NCBI RefSeq assembly: GCF_022843985.1
Contig: NZ_JALHMP010000005.1
Location: 141,062 to 205,061 of the forward strand
Direction of reading: 5' to 3'
From: Phreatobacter sp.
GTDB taxonomy: Bacteria > Pseudomonadota > Alphaproteobacteria > Rhizobiales > Phreatobacteraceae
DNA: 64,000 nt
The notes below the pieces were generated by a model, which was not told where the DNA came from, ran no database searches, and saw only the letters and a list, made by a program, of their open reading frames with translations. Position numbers and translations under genes: made by a program. Below, piece after piece: positions 32,791 through 42,759 of this stretch; positions within the stretch are counted from its first letter, which is position 1, and the number at the start of each line of letters is the position of its first letter.

Positions 32791-33630
32791 GCCAGGCTCC
32801 GAAATCCGTCGTTGCCGGGAGGGCTGTCCTCCGCGCTGCGCCTGTTATCGCAACGAAACCGCTTCACCCGTCGAAGCAGTCGCACGTGGGCTGCACCCAG
32901 GGCACTCATGCGGGTCGCTCGTCGCTGCGGACTGTCGGAAGGACAGTCAGCGCGAGCCGGCGCGAGCGAAAGCGCGGCGAAGGGGTCTTGGCCGCATCGC
33001 GCGACGGCGTGTCCGAACTTCGGCTTGGAAAGGCCGTCATCTCCGTCTCTGCGCTTCCGCCACCCCGACATCATCGTCTTTCGATCACGGCGACGGTCGC
33101 ACCGATCAAGCGTCCGATTGCTCCGAGCCTTCCCGGCCGGCCGCTTTGGCTCGACCGGAACCCTCAGGCGCGCCACTAGAGGGACACCGAAACAATTGAC
33201 GACATGAAGCATCAGGCGCCATGACTCTGCGGTCAAGGGCATAAGTTCCCCCGCATTGCTTGTGAGGCGGCTGACCTCTGCTTGGGTCTGAAAAATATGC
33301 CTTGCTAACAGAAGGTGAGGCTGGCTATCATTTTCTTCTGTCAAGTCTGTGGCGGCGGGTGAAAGGTTCTTCGTCTTTGGCATCGCAGTTGCGGCTCCTT
33401 TGAGCCTCTTTCCGTCGCTCGTCTCTGGGGATGCGTCGAAGTTCGGGACACCAAGCCCATTCGCGTATTTCTCGCGCGACGGGGGTTTGAGTTTCTGGGG
33501 CCCCATTCGGTGGAGATCGCATCCGCTTCGGCTCGCGCCATTTGTTGTGACATCGACGCATACATTGTTAGCTACCGCGTAACACGAAAGCTGTCATCGT
33601 GCATGGGACGATAGGGATCGACGGGACACG

Positions 33631-33930
33631 ATGATGCCGATACCGCCAGATCATGTCGGGGAACCGGCCTATTCCCAGCAGGCACCCGCCGAACAGGGAT
33701 CGCGACTGTCAGGCCTTGTCCCTGGGGCGATCCGGTCGGCATCCATGCCACTGCCCCGCCCCGGTCATGTTGCCGAGCGCGAGGAGCTTGACGCCGCGCA
33801 CATCAAGGGCACGGCAGAAGCCTACATCCTCTTCATCGAGCGCCATCCGGCCAGCCGCTATCGCGCTGAGGCCGAAGCCCGTCTGCGGAAGCTCGGTATC
33901 ACCCCTCCAGTCCAGTCGCCCTCGCCTTAA
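33631..33930 (+). CDS. Hypothetical small protein upstream of serralysin paralog B
   Basis: 99 aa; C-terminal half TAEAYILFIERHPASRYRAEAEARLRKLG resembles a single TPR-like helix pair. Confidence 0.55.
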   Translation: MMPIPPDHVGEPAYSQQAPAEQGSRLSGLVPGAIRSASMPLPRPGHVAEREELDAAHIKGTAEAYILFIERHPASRYRAEAEARLRKLGITPPVQSPSP

Positions 33931-33942
33931 GGGGAACTCACC

Positions 33943-36234
33943 ATGTGCCGAGTCTGCGCGTTAAACGCCTATTGGCAGAATGACAACGTCGGCGTGACGC
34001 TGCCGACCTTCGTCGCGCAAGACGTCTATGACGGACAGGACGGACCGATCCATGGTGGTGGCGGCCCGAATTTCTGGGCGTTCCAGGGAGCGACGGGTAA
34101 CATCAACATCGACGGTCTGCTCTGGGGCAGCCGCTGGGGCGGTGCCACGTTGACCTATTCCTTCCCGACGCTGGCCTCGCAGTATGAAGCGGGGTACTCG
34201 GAGGCTGCCAATAATTTCGGCGCGGCGACGGCTGCGTTACAGACAGCCACGCGTTTTGCCATGAACCTGGTGTCGCAATATACGAACCTCGTCACGACGG
34301 AGGTCGGCGCCGGGTCGGCAGCCGACGTGCGGACGGCCTTCTCGAGTTTGCCTCCGACGGCCTGGGCCTACTATCCTTCGGACGGCACGAAGGGCGGCGA
34401 CATCTGGTATGGAACCAGCACTGCCAGTTTTCAGAACCCGGTTCGCGGCCAATATGCCTGGGCGACCGTGATTCATGAGCTCGGTCATGCGCTCGGCCTG
34501 AAACACGGGCACGAGACGGCCGGTGTCGCAAACACCTCGATGCAGTCCGCCTTCGACCAGATGGCCTATTCGGTGATGACCTATCGTTCCTACCAGGGCG
34601 GCCCGGTGACCGGTTATACCAACGAAACGAACGGCTATGCACAGACGTTCATGATGTATGACATCGCCGCGCTGCAGACCATGTACGGTGCGAACTTCAA
34701 CACCAATTCGGGCAACACCACCTATAGCTGGAGCCCGACCACCGGTGAGATGTTCATCAACGGCGTCGGGCAGGGCGCGCCCGGTGGAAACCGGATTTTC
34801 CTGACCATCTGGGACGGCAACGGCAACGATACCTACAACTTCTCCAACTACACGTCCAATCTGTCGGTCAATCTGACACCCGGAGCCTTTTCCATCACCT
34901 CATCGGTGCAACTGGCCAATCTCGGCAACTTCAATATCGCCCCCGGCAATATCTTCAATGCGTTGCAGTTCAACGGCGATGCCCGCTCCCTGATCGAAAA
35001 TGCCATCGGCGGCTCGGGAAATGACACGATCATCGGCAATGCCGCGAACAACTACCTGATGGGTGGCGCCGGCAACGACACGGTTCTTGGCGGGGACGGC
35101 AACGATATCCTGGTTGGTGGCTCCGGCAATGACGGGCTCGACGGCGGCACCGGCGCTGACGCTGCACTGTTCTCCCTGGGCCGCGCCAGTTACTTCGTGC
35201 GGTCCTTCGTGTCCGGCGGTCAGTTCTTCACCCAGGTGACGGCTGCGACGGGCACGGACGGCGTCGACACCTTGGTCCGCATCGAGACGCTCGGCTTCAA
35301 CAACGGCGCCCAGGCCTTCGGGCTTGCCGGCATCCAGCAGAACCTCGTCTCCAACATAGACGGCTCGTTCTTCGACGACGTGCTGTTCCAGAACAGCGCC
35401 ACCGGCCAGATCATCTACCAGAACATGAATGCGGGCACGGCATCGGGCTTTGGCAATGTCCTGGGCTCGCTGCCGGCCGGCTGGCGGCTGGTGGGCTCTG
35501 GTGATTTCACCGGTGACGGGCGGGCTGACGCTCTGGTGCAGAACACGAGCAACGGCGCGATCTACACGCTCAGCATTGCGTCGGGGACGCCGGCCTGGGG
35601 CGTTGTCAGCACGGGCCTGACCAGCAACTTCCAGGCGATCGCCATCGGTGATGTCACCCGCGACGGCACGCCGGACGTGCTGGTCCGCGACAACACGACC
35701 GGCATCAACTACATCGCCGACATGAATGCCGGCGGCACCTTTGGCGGCTGGGTCATGGGGCCCAATATCGGCACCGGTTGGCGCACCGTCGGGCTCGGCG
35801 ACTTCAACCGCGACGGTGCCTCCGACATCCTGGTGCAGGACATCGCGACCGGCACGACCTATTATCGCGACCTGGTCAACAACCAGTGGGGCACGGTGTC
35901 GGGTCCGGCAGGGGCGCAGTGGGTGGCGCGCGAGGCCGCCGACCTCAACGGCGACGGTTATGTCGACGTCGTGTTCCGCAATTCGGTGACCGGCGACATC
36001 TGGTGGGTGAACATGCTCGGCGGCACCAATGCAGGCTGGGGCGTGGTGGCCAACGGCCTCTCCGGCTGGGAGGTCCGAGGGACCGCCGATGTCGACAACG
36101 ACGGCCATCGCGACGTCATCATCCAGAACACCTCCAGCGGCATCACCTATTACGCCAACATGGACGCCGGCGTCTTCAATGGCTGGGGCACGATCTCCGG
36201 TGCGCTTGGCACCCAATGGCTCGCGGTGGCGTGA
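33943..36234 (+). CDS. Serralysin-like M10 family metallopeptidase with RTX and FG-GAP/VCBS repeats (paralog B)
   Basis: [59 protein letters not shown]-terminal half highly similar to paralog A. Confidence 0.93.
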   Translation: MCRVCALNAYWQNDNVGVTLPTFVAQDVYDGQDGPIHGGGGPNFWAFQGATGNINIDGLLWGSRWGGATLTYSFPTLASQYEAGYSEAANNFGAATAALQTATRFAMNLVSQYTNLVTTEVGAGSAADVRTAFSSLPPTAWAYYPSDGTKGGDIWYGTSTASFQNPVRGQYAWATVIHELGHALGLKHGHETAGVANTSMQSAFDQMAYSVMTYRSYQGGPVTGYTNETNGYAQTFMMYDIAALQTMYGANFNTNSGNTTYSWSPTTGEMFINGVGQGAPGGNRIFLTIWDGNGNDTYNFSNYTSNLSVNLTPGAFSITSSVQLANLGNFNIAPGNIFNALQFNGDARSLIENAIGGSGNDTIIGNAANNYLMGGAGNDTVLGGDGNDILVGGSGNDGLDGGTGADAALFSLGRASYFVRSFVSGGQFFTQVTAATGTDGVDTLVRIETLGFNNGAQAFGLAGIQQNLVSNIDGSFFDDVLFQNSATGQIIYQNMNAGTASGFGNVLGSLPAGWRLVGSGDFTGDGRADALVQNTSNGAIYTLSIASGTPAWGVVSTGLTSNFQAIAIGDVTRDGTPDVLVRDNTTGINYIADMNAGGTFGGWVMGPNIGTGWRTVGLGDFNRDGASDILVQDIATGTTYYRDLVNNQWGTVSGPAGAQWVAREAADLNGDGYVDVVFRNSVTGDIWWVNMLGGTNAGWGVVANGLSGWEVRGTADVDNDGHRDVIIQNTSSGITYYANMDAGVFNGWGTISGALGTQWLAVA

Positions 36235-36318
36235 GGCGGGGGCCCGGCGAGCCGTCGCGCGGGTAAACGCGGCCGCCCGGCGCTGAGGCCCAGCCCGGCG
36301 GCGCCCGCGTCCGGTACG

Positions 36319-37920
36319 TCAGTCCCAGGCCCGGATGATGGCGTCGACGTCGGTCACCACGGCCACGTTCTGGAGCGCGTAATTGACCGAGGCCGTGTGC
36401 CATTCGGCATTCATGGTCGAGCAGGCATCCTCGGGGACCATCATGTAGTAGCCCTTGTCGGCACCGGTGCGGGCGGTGTGCTCGATCGACATGTTGGTCC
36501 AGGCACCGGTGACGATGACGATGTCGCGGCCAAGGGCCCGCAGCACGGTTTCGAGGCGGGAGCCCTCCCAGGCGCTCATGCGCTGCTTCTCGACCACGTG
36601 GTCGCCGGCCATCGCCTCGAGGCCGGGCACGGGCGCGGCGCCCCAGGTGCCGCGCACCAGGGCCTTGGCGTCGGCAAGTCCCTCGAAGAGGGGGGCGTTC
36701 ATGGTGACCCCGGGGCAGCCGGGATCGACGAGGAACCAGACATGGATGACGGGGACGCCCTTGCTGCGCGCGGCGGCGGCGAGGCGTGCGGCATTGGCGA
36801 TGGCATTCTGCTCGCGGCAATGGGCCGGTGACCCGGAGGCGGCGAAGGCGCCACCCTCGATCACCACGTCGTTCTGCATGTCCTGCACGATGACGGCGCA
36901 ACGCCCGGGATCGAGTTCATAGCCGGGTGCGCATTTCAGCGTGCCGTTGCGGGACACCGCCGCGGCCGCGACCGGTTTCGTCCCCCCATCTGTCCGCTGC
37001 GGCGCGCCGGCGGCGATCATGTAGGGCTCGCTGCGCGGCCCGACCTTGGTGTCGACGGCGTAGAGGGAGTGGGTGGCCGTGAGGAACAGGGTGCGGAAAT
37101 CGGCCCCGCCCCAGGTCAGGTTGCCGACGAGTTCGGGGACCCGCACCTTACCGATCAGAATCCCGGCGGGGGAATAGACCCAGACGCCACCGGGGCCGCA
37201 GACCCAGACATTGCCCAGCGCGTCGCATTTCATGCCGTCGGGCACGCCGGGCTCTGAGGGGGAGGCAATGCCGGAGGCGAAGACGTGGCCGGCGCCGAGG
37301 GATCCGTTCGGCAGGACGTCGAAGACGCGGATCAACTGCTGCACCGTGTCGTTGATGTAGAGCTGCTTCTCGTCGGGCGAGAAGCACAGGCCGTTCGGCT
37401 GTTCGAACAGGTAACGGTCGACCAGAAGCTGGGGCGCGCCGCCACCCGGCGGGATGCGATAGACCCCCTGGAAGCCGAGTTGGCGCGGCCGCTCCACGCC
37501 ATAGACCGGCATGCGGCCATACCAGGGATCGGAGAAATAGATGGCGCCGTCGGATTTCACCACGACGTCGTTGGGGCTGTTGAGCTCGCGTCCGTCGACA
37601 TGGGAGGCGATCACCTCGCGCCGGCCGTCCGGCCGCTCGCGCACCAGGGTCGAGGTCGCATGCTCGCAGACGATCAGGTTGAGATCGCCGTCATAGGTCA
37701 TCCCGTTGCACTTGTTGGCCGGCCGCATGACCTCGCGGATGCCCGTCCTGTCCCAGCGCCGGCGCACGTCGCCGGGCATGTCGGAGAACAGGAGATGACC
37801 GTCGCGCGGGTGCCAGATCGGCCCTTCGGTGAACTGGAAGCCGGTGCCGAACTGGCGCACCGGCGCCCAGAGGTCGATGAGGCCGTTGAAGGCCGGCGTG
37901 ACGGCGACATGGGTGGTCAT
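36319..37920 (-). CDS. SMP-30/gluconolactonase-like beta-propeller fused to isochorismatase-like (cysteine hydrolase fold) domain
   Basis: N-term TEGPIWHPRDGHLLFSDMPG...NSPNDVVVKSDGAIYFSDP...PNGLCFSPDEKQLYINDT; C-term CAVIVQDMQNDVV...VEKQRMSAW...VTGAWTNMSIEHTARTGADKGY. Confidence 0.88.
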   Translation of the reverse strand: MTTHVAVTPAFNGLIDLWAPVRQFGTGFQFTEGPIWHPRDGHLLFSDMPGDVRRRWDRTGIREVMRPANKCNGMTYDGDLNLIVCEHATSTLVRERPDGRREVIASHVDGRELNSPNDVVVKSDGAIYFSDPWYGRMPVYGVERPRQLGFQGVYRIPPGGGAPQLLVDRYLFEQPNGLCFSPDEKQLYINDTVQQLIRVFDVLPNGSLGAGHVFASGIASPSEPGVPDGMKCDALGNVWVCGPGGVWVYSPAGILIGKVRVPELVGNLTWGGADFRTLFLTATHSLYAVDTKVGPRSEPYMIAAGAPQRTDGGTKPVAAAAVSRNGTLKCAPGYELDPGRCAVIVQDMQNDVVIEGGAFAASGSPAHCREQNAIANAARLAAAARSKGVPVIHVWFLVDPGCPGVTMNAPLFEGLADAKALVRGTWGAAPVPGLEAMAGDHVVEKQRMSAWEGSRLETVLRALGRDIVIVTGAWTNMSIEHTARTGADKGYYMMVPEDACSTMNAEWHTASVNYALQNVAVVTDVDAIIRAWD

Positions 37921-37973
37921 GGGGCGATCTCGCTCGGTGGCCTCCGTCCGGGAGGCCCTGGGGACGACAGGGA

Positions 37974-38822
37974 TCAGGCGGGGAACCAGGACCGTGGCGG
38001 CAATGACTGCGTCACCGGCCCCGGCACAGACATGTCGAGCCGTGCAACGACCTGGCCCGCCTCGATCTTGGCCGGCTTGTCGTGCACCGGCAGGAGGAAG
38101 CGGGACGAGTTCAGGAGTTTCTTGATCGCCGCCTTCTCCTGGCGCTTCGAGGTCCCGTGGTTGCCGGTGACCCGGGGCTCGTCGGCATGGATCTCATGGA
38201 AAGGATTGATGATCTGGTCGTTGAAATCGTAGATCACGTCGCCACAGATCGTGGCCCGGCCCTCGGCCGTGTCGACGTGGACATTCATCGAACCCTCGGT
38301 GTGGGCGCCGGCCGCTTCCAGGTAGCAGCCGGGAAAGAGCTCGATCATCCCGGTCAGTTCGAGATCTTCGAGCCGCAGCGCATGTTTCGTGTGCAGCCGG
38401 TCGATCAGATGCTTGATGTCGGGGGCCGGATATTGCGGGTGCATCAGGCCCGAGACCGAGTATTCCAGCTCCCGCCGGTTGATGATCACCGTGGTGTTCA
38501 TCGGGAACAGCTCGTCCTTGCCGGCATGGTCGATGTGCAGGTGGGTATGGGCGACATAGCGGACATCGCCCATCCGCACGCCGTATTTCATCAGCTGGTT
38601 CTCGATCATGTTCTCGTGGAACTGGAGCCCGCGCATGCCGAGGCTCTCCATGATCTGGTTGTGGCGGTAGCCGGTATCGACGACAACGGGCCAGGGGCCG
38701 CCGAGGATGAGGAAGCCGTAGGTATAGGTGCGCTTGCGCTGGCCGCAGCCCCGCCCGAGCACGAGAAAGCTCGATTCCAGCTCGATGTCGCCGTAGTCGA
38801 GGACCTTGATCTCAAGTGGCAT
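37974..38822 (-). CDS. MBL-fold hydrolase, N-acyl homoserine lactonase family
   Basis: HTHLHIDHAGKDELF (HxHxDH), PGCYLEAAGAHTEGSMNVHV, ICGDVIYDF. Confidence 0.85.
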   Translation of the reverse strand: MPLEIKVLDYGDIELESSFLVLGRGCGQRKRTYTYGFLILGGPWPVVVDTGYRHNQIMESLGMRGLQFHENMIENQLMKYGVRMGDVRYVAHTHLHIDHAGKDELFPMNTTVIINRRELEYSVSGLMHPQYPAPDIKHLIDRLHTKHALRLEDLELTGMIELFPGCYLEAAGAHTEGSMNVHVDTAEGRATICGDVIYDFNDQIINPFHEIHADEPRVTGNHGTSKRQEKAAIKKLLNSSRFLLPVHDKPAKIEAGQVVARLDMSVPGPVTQSLPPRSWFPA

Positions 38823-38840
38823 CGTTCCCTCCGATTGTTG

Positions 38841-39710
38841 TCAGGCCAGCCGGTAGACCCGCTTGGCGGTTGATGAAAAGACAGCGGCGTGATCCCCCGC
38901 GGGGACGGCGGCCCGATGGGCGTCGAGGAGCGCGGCATAAGTGGTCCAGAGCTTCTCGATCGGAAAGTTGGATCCGAACAGGCAGCGCTCGGCGCCGAAC
39001 AGCGCCAGGGTTTCCCGGACGACCATGGCCACGTGGCCGGGATCGTTGCGGCGCAGGAACGTGCCGAGCCCGGATAGCTTGCTGACGACGTTCGGCCTTG
39101 CTGCGAGCATGGCCATGCCAGCCCGCCAGGCCTCCATGCCGCCCTCGGAAAGATCCTCCAGCATGCCGGCATGCTGCAGGACGAAGGTCACACCGGGACA
39201 GGCGTCGGCGAGAGCGGCAGCCCCCGCCATCTGCCCGGCGAAGACCTGCAGGTCGAAACTCCAGCCATAGTCGGAAAGGCGGGCGATGTTGCGCTGCAGG
39301 GTCGGATTGGTGGCCAGATCCGGATCGGCGGCAAAGCGGTAGAGCGGGTTCTCGTGCCAGTGCAACTGCTGGCGCACGCCACGGATGCTGGCATTGCGGG
39401 CGAGGGCCTCGAGCTGCGGGCGGACATCGCCGGCCAGCATGTCGGCATAGGCGACGATGGCGATGGGAAAGCCGCTCTCCGCGGCGGCTTGGGCGACAAA
39501 GGCCGCTTCCGCGAGGAAGCGGTCCACCGGCCAGTTGGCCTGGACATAGACCGCCCCGGTCAGGCCCGACACCGCGGCATCGGCGAGATATTCGGTCACC
39601 GGATAGTCGCGCCGGATCGGTTCATAGGGGCCGAAGATCCGCGGCTGCATGGGCCCGGTGAGCCATGGCAGGTCGGCCTGACGCCAGATATGGAAATGGG
39701 CGTCGATCAT
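38841..39710 (-). CDS. Amidohydrolase family protein (TIM-barrel metal-dependent hydrolase)
   Basis: MIDAHFHIWRQADLPWL, VYVQANW, GVRQQLHWHENP, LFGSNFPIEKLW. Confidence 0.9.
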   Translation of the reverse strand: MIDAHFHIWRQADLPWLTGPMQPRIFGPYEPIRRDYPVTEYLADAAVSGLTGAVYVQANWPVDRFLAEAAFVAQAAAESGFPIAIVAYADMLAGDVRPQLEALARNASIRGVRQQLHWHENPLYRFAADPDLATNPTLQRNIARLSDYGWSFDLQVFAGQMAGAAALADACPGVTFVLQHAGMLEDLSEGGMEAWRAGMAMLAARPNVVSKLSGLGTFLRRNDPGHVAMVVRETLALFGAERCLFGSNFPIEKLWTTYAALLDAHRAAVPAGDHAAVFSSTAKRVYRLA

Positions 39711-40837
39711 GCCGCGCGCTCCCGGCCGATCGACAGGACATGGCGGCAAATGGCGGCGGTCGTCCCGCCATTGGTCAGCGAGGTGATGAAGGGCCGGATG
39801 GCGGCGAGCCCCTCGGTTGCGGGGCGGTAGTCGCGCCCGGTCGCCAGGGGCGACAGCCAGTCGATGCGGTGCGCCCGTGCCGCGAGGTGCCGGACAGCCC
39901 GGATCATGGCGCCGGGGTCGCCGCGCTCCAGCCCGTCCGACAGGATCAGGACGACGGCGCCGCGTGCATAGCCGGCAAATCGTGGTACTGCGAGGAAGGT
40001 CTCGAGGGCGTCACCGATCCGCGTTCCGCCATCCCAGTCGGCGACCAGATCGGCGGCGATGCCGAGGGCCCGGCTGCGGTTGCGGCGCTTCAGCGCCGTG
40101 GTGAGGCGGGTCAGCCGCGTTCCGAAGGTGAAGACCTCGACCCGCGGGGCCCCCTGGACGAGGGCATGGGCGAGGGCGAGATTGGCGTCGGTCCGCTGCT
40201 TCATCGAACCCGACACGTCGATCAGCAGCAGGACCGGCCGCACGCGGCTGCTCCGCCGCCAGCGCTTCAGCGCCATGACCTCCCCGTCATTGCGGATGGC
40301 GGCCTTGAGGCTGGCGGCGAGGTCGAAGCCGGGGCCACGCCGGGCGCGCCGCTGACGATAGCCGCGCCGCCGGGGCAGGGCCTCGGGAAGGTCGCGTGTG
40401 AATCGGTTGAGGGTGTCGCTGTCGTCCGGGGGCTGCAACTGGCGGACGGCCAGGGCTTCGGCGCTGGTCGCCTCGCGGCCGGTCTCATGCACCTCTTCGC
40501 CGATCAGGATTTCCTGACCGGCGCCCTCCTCCTCGACCTTCATCTCGTCGTCGGGCTGCCATGAATCGTCCTCGCCGGGCTCGCCGGCGGCGCCGAGGAA
40601 ATGGCTGTCGAAGAGCGCGTCGAACGTGTCCCGCCGCTCGAAGGGGGGGCCGATCGTCGCCACCGCAGCCTTGCGCACATCCTCGATGGAGCGCGGTCCG
40701 AGAAGCTGCACCGCGCTGAGGAAGAGGACGGTCTGCTCCGGCGCGACGGCGAAGCCGTTGGCGCGCAGCAACGTGGTGAAGGCGACGAGGGGCCGGGCGG
40801 CGGCCGGCAGTCGCGGCGGGGCGAGGGGGGCGCTCAT
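39707..40837 (-). CDS. VWA domain-containing protein, CoxE-like
   Basis: PVLLLIDVSGSMKQRTDANLALAHALV MIDAS (DxSxS); adjacent to MoxR-like ATPase and Mo-hydroxylase. Confidence 0.9.
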   Translation of the reverse strand: MSAPLAPPRLPAAARPLVAFTTLLRANGFAVAPEQTVLFLSAVQLLGPRSIEDVRKAAVATIGPPFERRDTFDALFDSHFLGAAGEPGEDDSWQPDDEMKVEEEGAGQEILIGEEVHETGREATSAEALAVRQLQPPDDSDTLNRFTRDLPEALPRRRGYRQRRARRGPGFDLAASLKAAIRNDGEVMALKRWRRSSRVRPVLLLIDVSGSMKQRTDANLALAHALVQGAPRVEVFTFGTRLTRLTTALKRRNRSRALGIAADLVADWDGGTRIGDALETFLAVPRFAGYARGAVVLILSDGLERGDPGAMIRAVRHLAARAHRIDWLSPLATGRDYRPATEGLAAIRPFITSLTNGGTTAAICRHVLSIGRERAA

Positions 40838-41718
40838 GCCGCCACCGCCCGGATGAACGCGTCCATGCGCGGGCGCATGAGCGCGAAGTCCTCCTCGTCC
40901 TTCAGGGCTGTGCCGATCGAGCGACGGAAGGCGTCAGGCCAGGACGCGCCGGTGCGGTGGAGGGCGGTCGCCGCCTCCGCCCAGTCGACGGCTTCCGCCA
41001 CGCCGGGCGGCTTGGTGAGCGGCTCCTGCCGCAGCAGGCCCACGGCATGGACGATCGCCCGCGCCGTGCCCTCGGCCACGGCGGAGGAGCGCAGCATGAT
41101 GATGGCCGCCTCGCGCGCCGGGTCGGGATAGGGGATGTAGTGGTAGACGCAGCGGCGGCGCAGCGCCTCATGCAGGTCGCGGGTGCGGTTGGAGGTGAGG
41201 ACGACGACGGGCCGATCGGCGGCGCGCAGCGTGCCACGTTCGGGGATGGAAATGGAGAAGTCGGAGAGGAATTCGAGGAGGAAGGCCTCGAATTCATGGT
41301 CGGAACGGTCGATCTCGTCGATCAGCAGCACGGTGGACTCCGGCCGCCTGAGCGCCGCCAGCATCGGCCGCTCGATGAGGAAATCGTCGCGGTAGATGTC
41401 GACCGTGTCGCCCTCCCGCGCCTGGCGGATGGCGAGCATCTGGCGGGGATAGTTCCATTCGTAGAGGGCCGCGGAGGCGTCGATGCCCTCGAAACATTGC
41501 AGGCGGATGAGCTGCCGGCCGAGGATGCCCGCCAGCGCCTTGGCCGCCTCGGTCTTGCCGACGCCGGGCGCCCCCTCAAGCAGCAACGGCTTGCCGAGCG
41601 CCAGCGCCAGGAATCCGGCCGTGGCGATGCCGTCATCGGCGAGATAGAGCGCGGCCCTCAGCGCCTCGGCCAGGGCCTCGGGGCTCGCAAGGCCGGCGAT
41701 GGGCGGTTGCAGCGCCAT
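40834..41718 (-). CDS. MoxR-family AAA+ ATPase, CoxD-like
   Basis: LLLEGAPGVGKTEAAKALA, STVLLIDEIDRSDHEFEAFLLEFLSDF; ATGA overlap with CoxE-like gene. Confidence 0.92.
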   Translation of the reverse strand: MALQPPIAGLASPEALAEALRAALYLADDGIATAGFLALALGKPLLLEGAPGVGKTEAAKALAGILGRQLIRLQCFEGIDASAALYEWNYPRQMLAIRQAREGDTVDIYRDDFLIERPMLAALRRPESTVLLIDEIDRSDHEFEAFLLEFLSDFSISIPERGTLRAADRPVVVLTSNRTRDLHEALRRRCVYHYIPYPDPAREAAIIMLRSSAVAEGTARAIVHAVGLLRQEPLTKPPGVAEAVDWAEAATALHRTGASWPDAFRRSIGTALKDEEDFALMRPRMDAFIRAVAA

Positions 41719-41723
41719 GGCCC

Positions 41724-42758
41724 TCAGCCTCCCCCGCCACGGCGCGGCTGGGGCCTTGCCCCGCCATTGGCCTTGATGCCGCGCAGCACCTTCTCCGGCG
41801 TGATCGGCAGGTCGTTCACCCGGACGCCGACGGCGTTGTAGACCGCGTTGGCAATGGCCGGCAGCACCGGGTTGGCGCACATCTCGCCCGGTCCCTTACC
41901 GCCGAAGGGGCCGTCGGGGGCGGGCCGCTCAAGAATCGTCACCGAATAGGGCGCGGTGTCGCCGGGGCCCGGCATCAGATATTCGTTGAAGTCGCGCGGC
42001 CCGTGGCTTGGGTCGGGATAATAGGGCTCCGGCGTCTCGTAGAGCGCGTGGCTGATGCCCATCCAGGCGCCGCCGACGAGCTGCTGCTCGACCATCTTCG
42101 GATTGATCGCCCGCCCCAATTCGTAGGCCGAGGCCATCTTCAGCACGGTGACCTCGCCGGTCTCGTCGTCGACCTCGACATCGGCGACGAGGCAGGCATG
42201 GGCGAAGGCGGTGTTGGGGTTCAACTCGCCGGTCTGCGGATCGACCGTCGACAGCGGGATGAGGAAGATGCCGCGCCCTGCGATGGTCTTGCCCTGCTTG
42301 AACTGCGCCGCCTGGGCGGTGGCCTTGACCGTGATCGACCGCGACGGCGCCCCCTTCACGTGAATGTTGCCACGCCCGTCGGTGACCAGATCTCCGGCAT
42401 TGACCTCAAGTTCCTCGGCAGCCGCCTCCAGCAGGACGCCGCGCGCCTCGCGGGCGGCGGCGATGACGGCATTGCCCATGCGATGCGTGCCGCGCGAGGC
42501 GAAACTGCCCATGTCGTGGGGGCCGGTGTCGCTGTCGGCGGTGTCGACATAGACGTCCTCCATCGGCACGCCGAGCGTTTCCGCCGCGACCTGACGCGTC
42601 ACCTGTTTCATGCCCTGACCGAGGTCGATGGCCGAGAGCGCGACGGTGAACTTGCCGTCCGGATTGGAGTGGATCAGTGCCTGGCTCGGGTCTCCCCCGA
42701 GATTCATGCCGATGGGATAGTTGACGGACGCCATGCCGCGCCCCCGGTGCCGGGCCAT
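41724..42758 (-). CDS. Mo-hydroxylase (xanthine dehydrogenase family) large subunit, C-terminal half
   Basis: RGRGMASVNYPIGMNLGGDPSQALIHSNPDGKFTVALSAIDLGQGMKQ...PFGGKGPGEMCANPVLPAIANAVYNAVGVRVNDLPITPEKV. Confidence 0.9.
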   Translation of the reverse strand: MARHRGRGMASVNYPIGMNLGGDPSQALIHSNPDGKFTVALSAIDLGQGMKQVTRQVAAETLGVPMEDVYVDTADSDTGPHDMGSFASRGTHRMGNAVIAAAREARGVLLEAAAEELEVNAGDLVTDGRGNIHVKGAPSRSITVKATAQAAQFKQGKTIAGRGIFLIPLSTVDPQTGELNPNTAFAHACLVADVEVDDETGEVTVLKMASAYELGRAINPKMVEQQLVGGAWMGISHALYETPEPYYPDPSHGPRDFNEYLMPGPGDTAPYSVTILERPAPDGPFGGKGPGEMCANPVLPAIANAVYNAVGVRVNDLPITPEKVLRGIKANGGARPQPRRGGGG

Positions 42759-42759
42759 G

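Noticed and set aside
32787-33506. 239-aa minus-strand ORF upstream of the type I secretion ABC gene
   Set aside because: No recognisable domain, Arg-rich low-information sequence; likely leader/intergenic.
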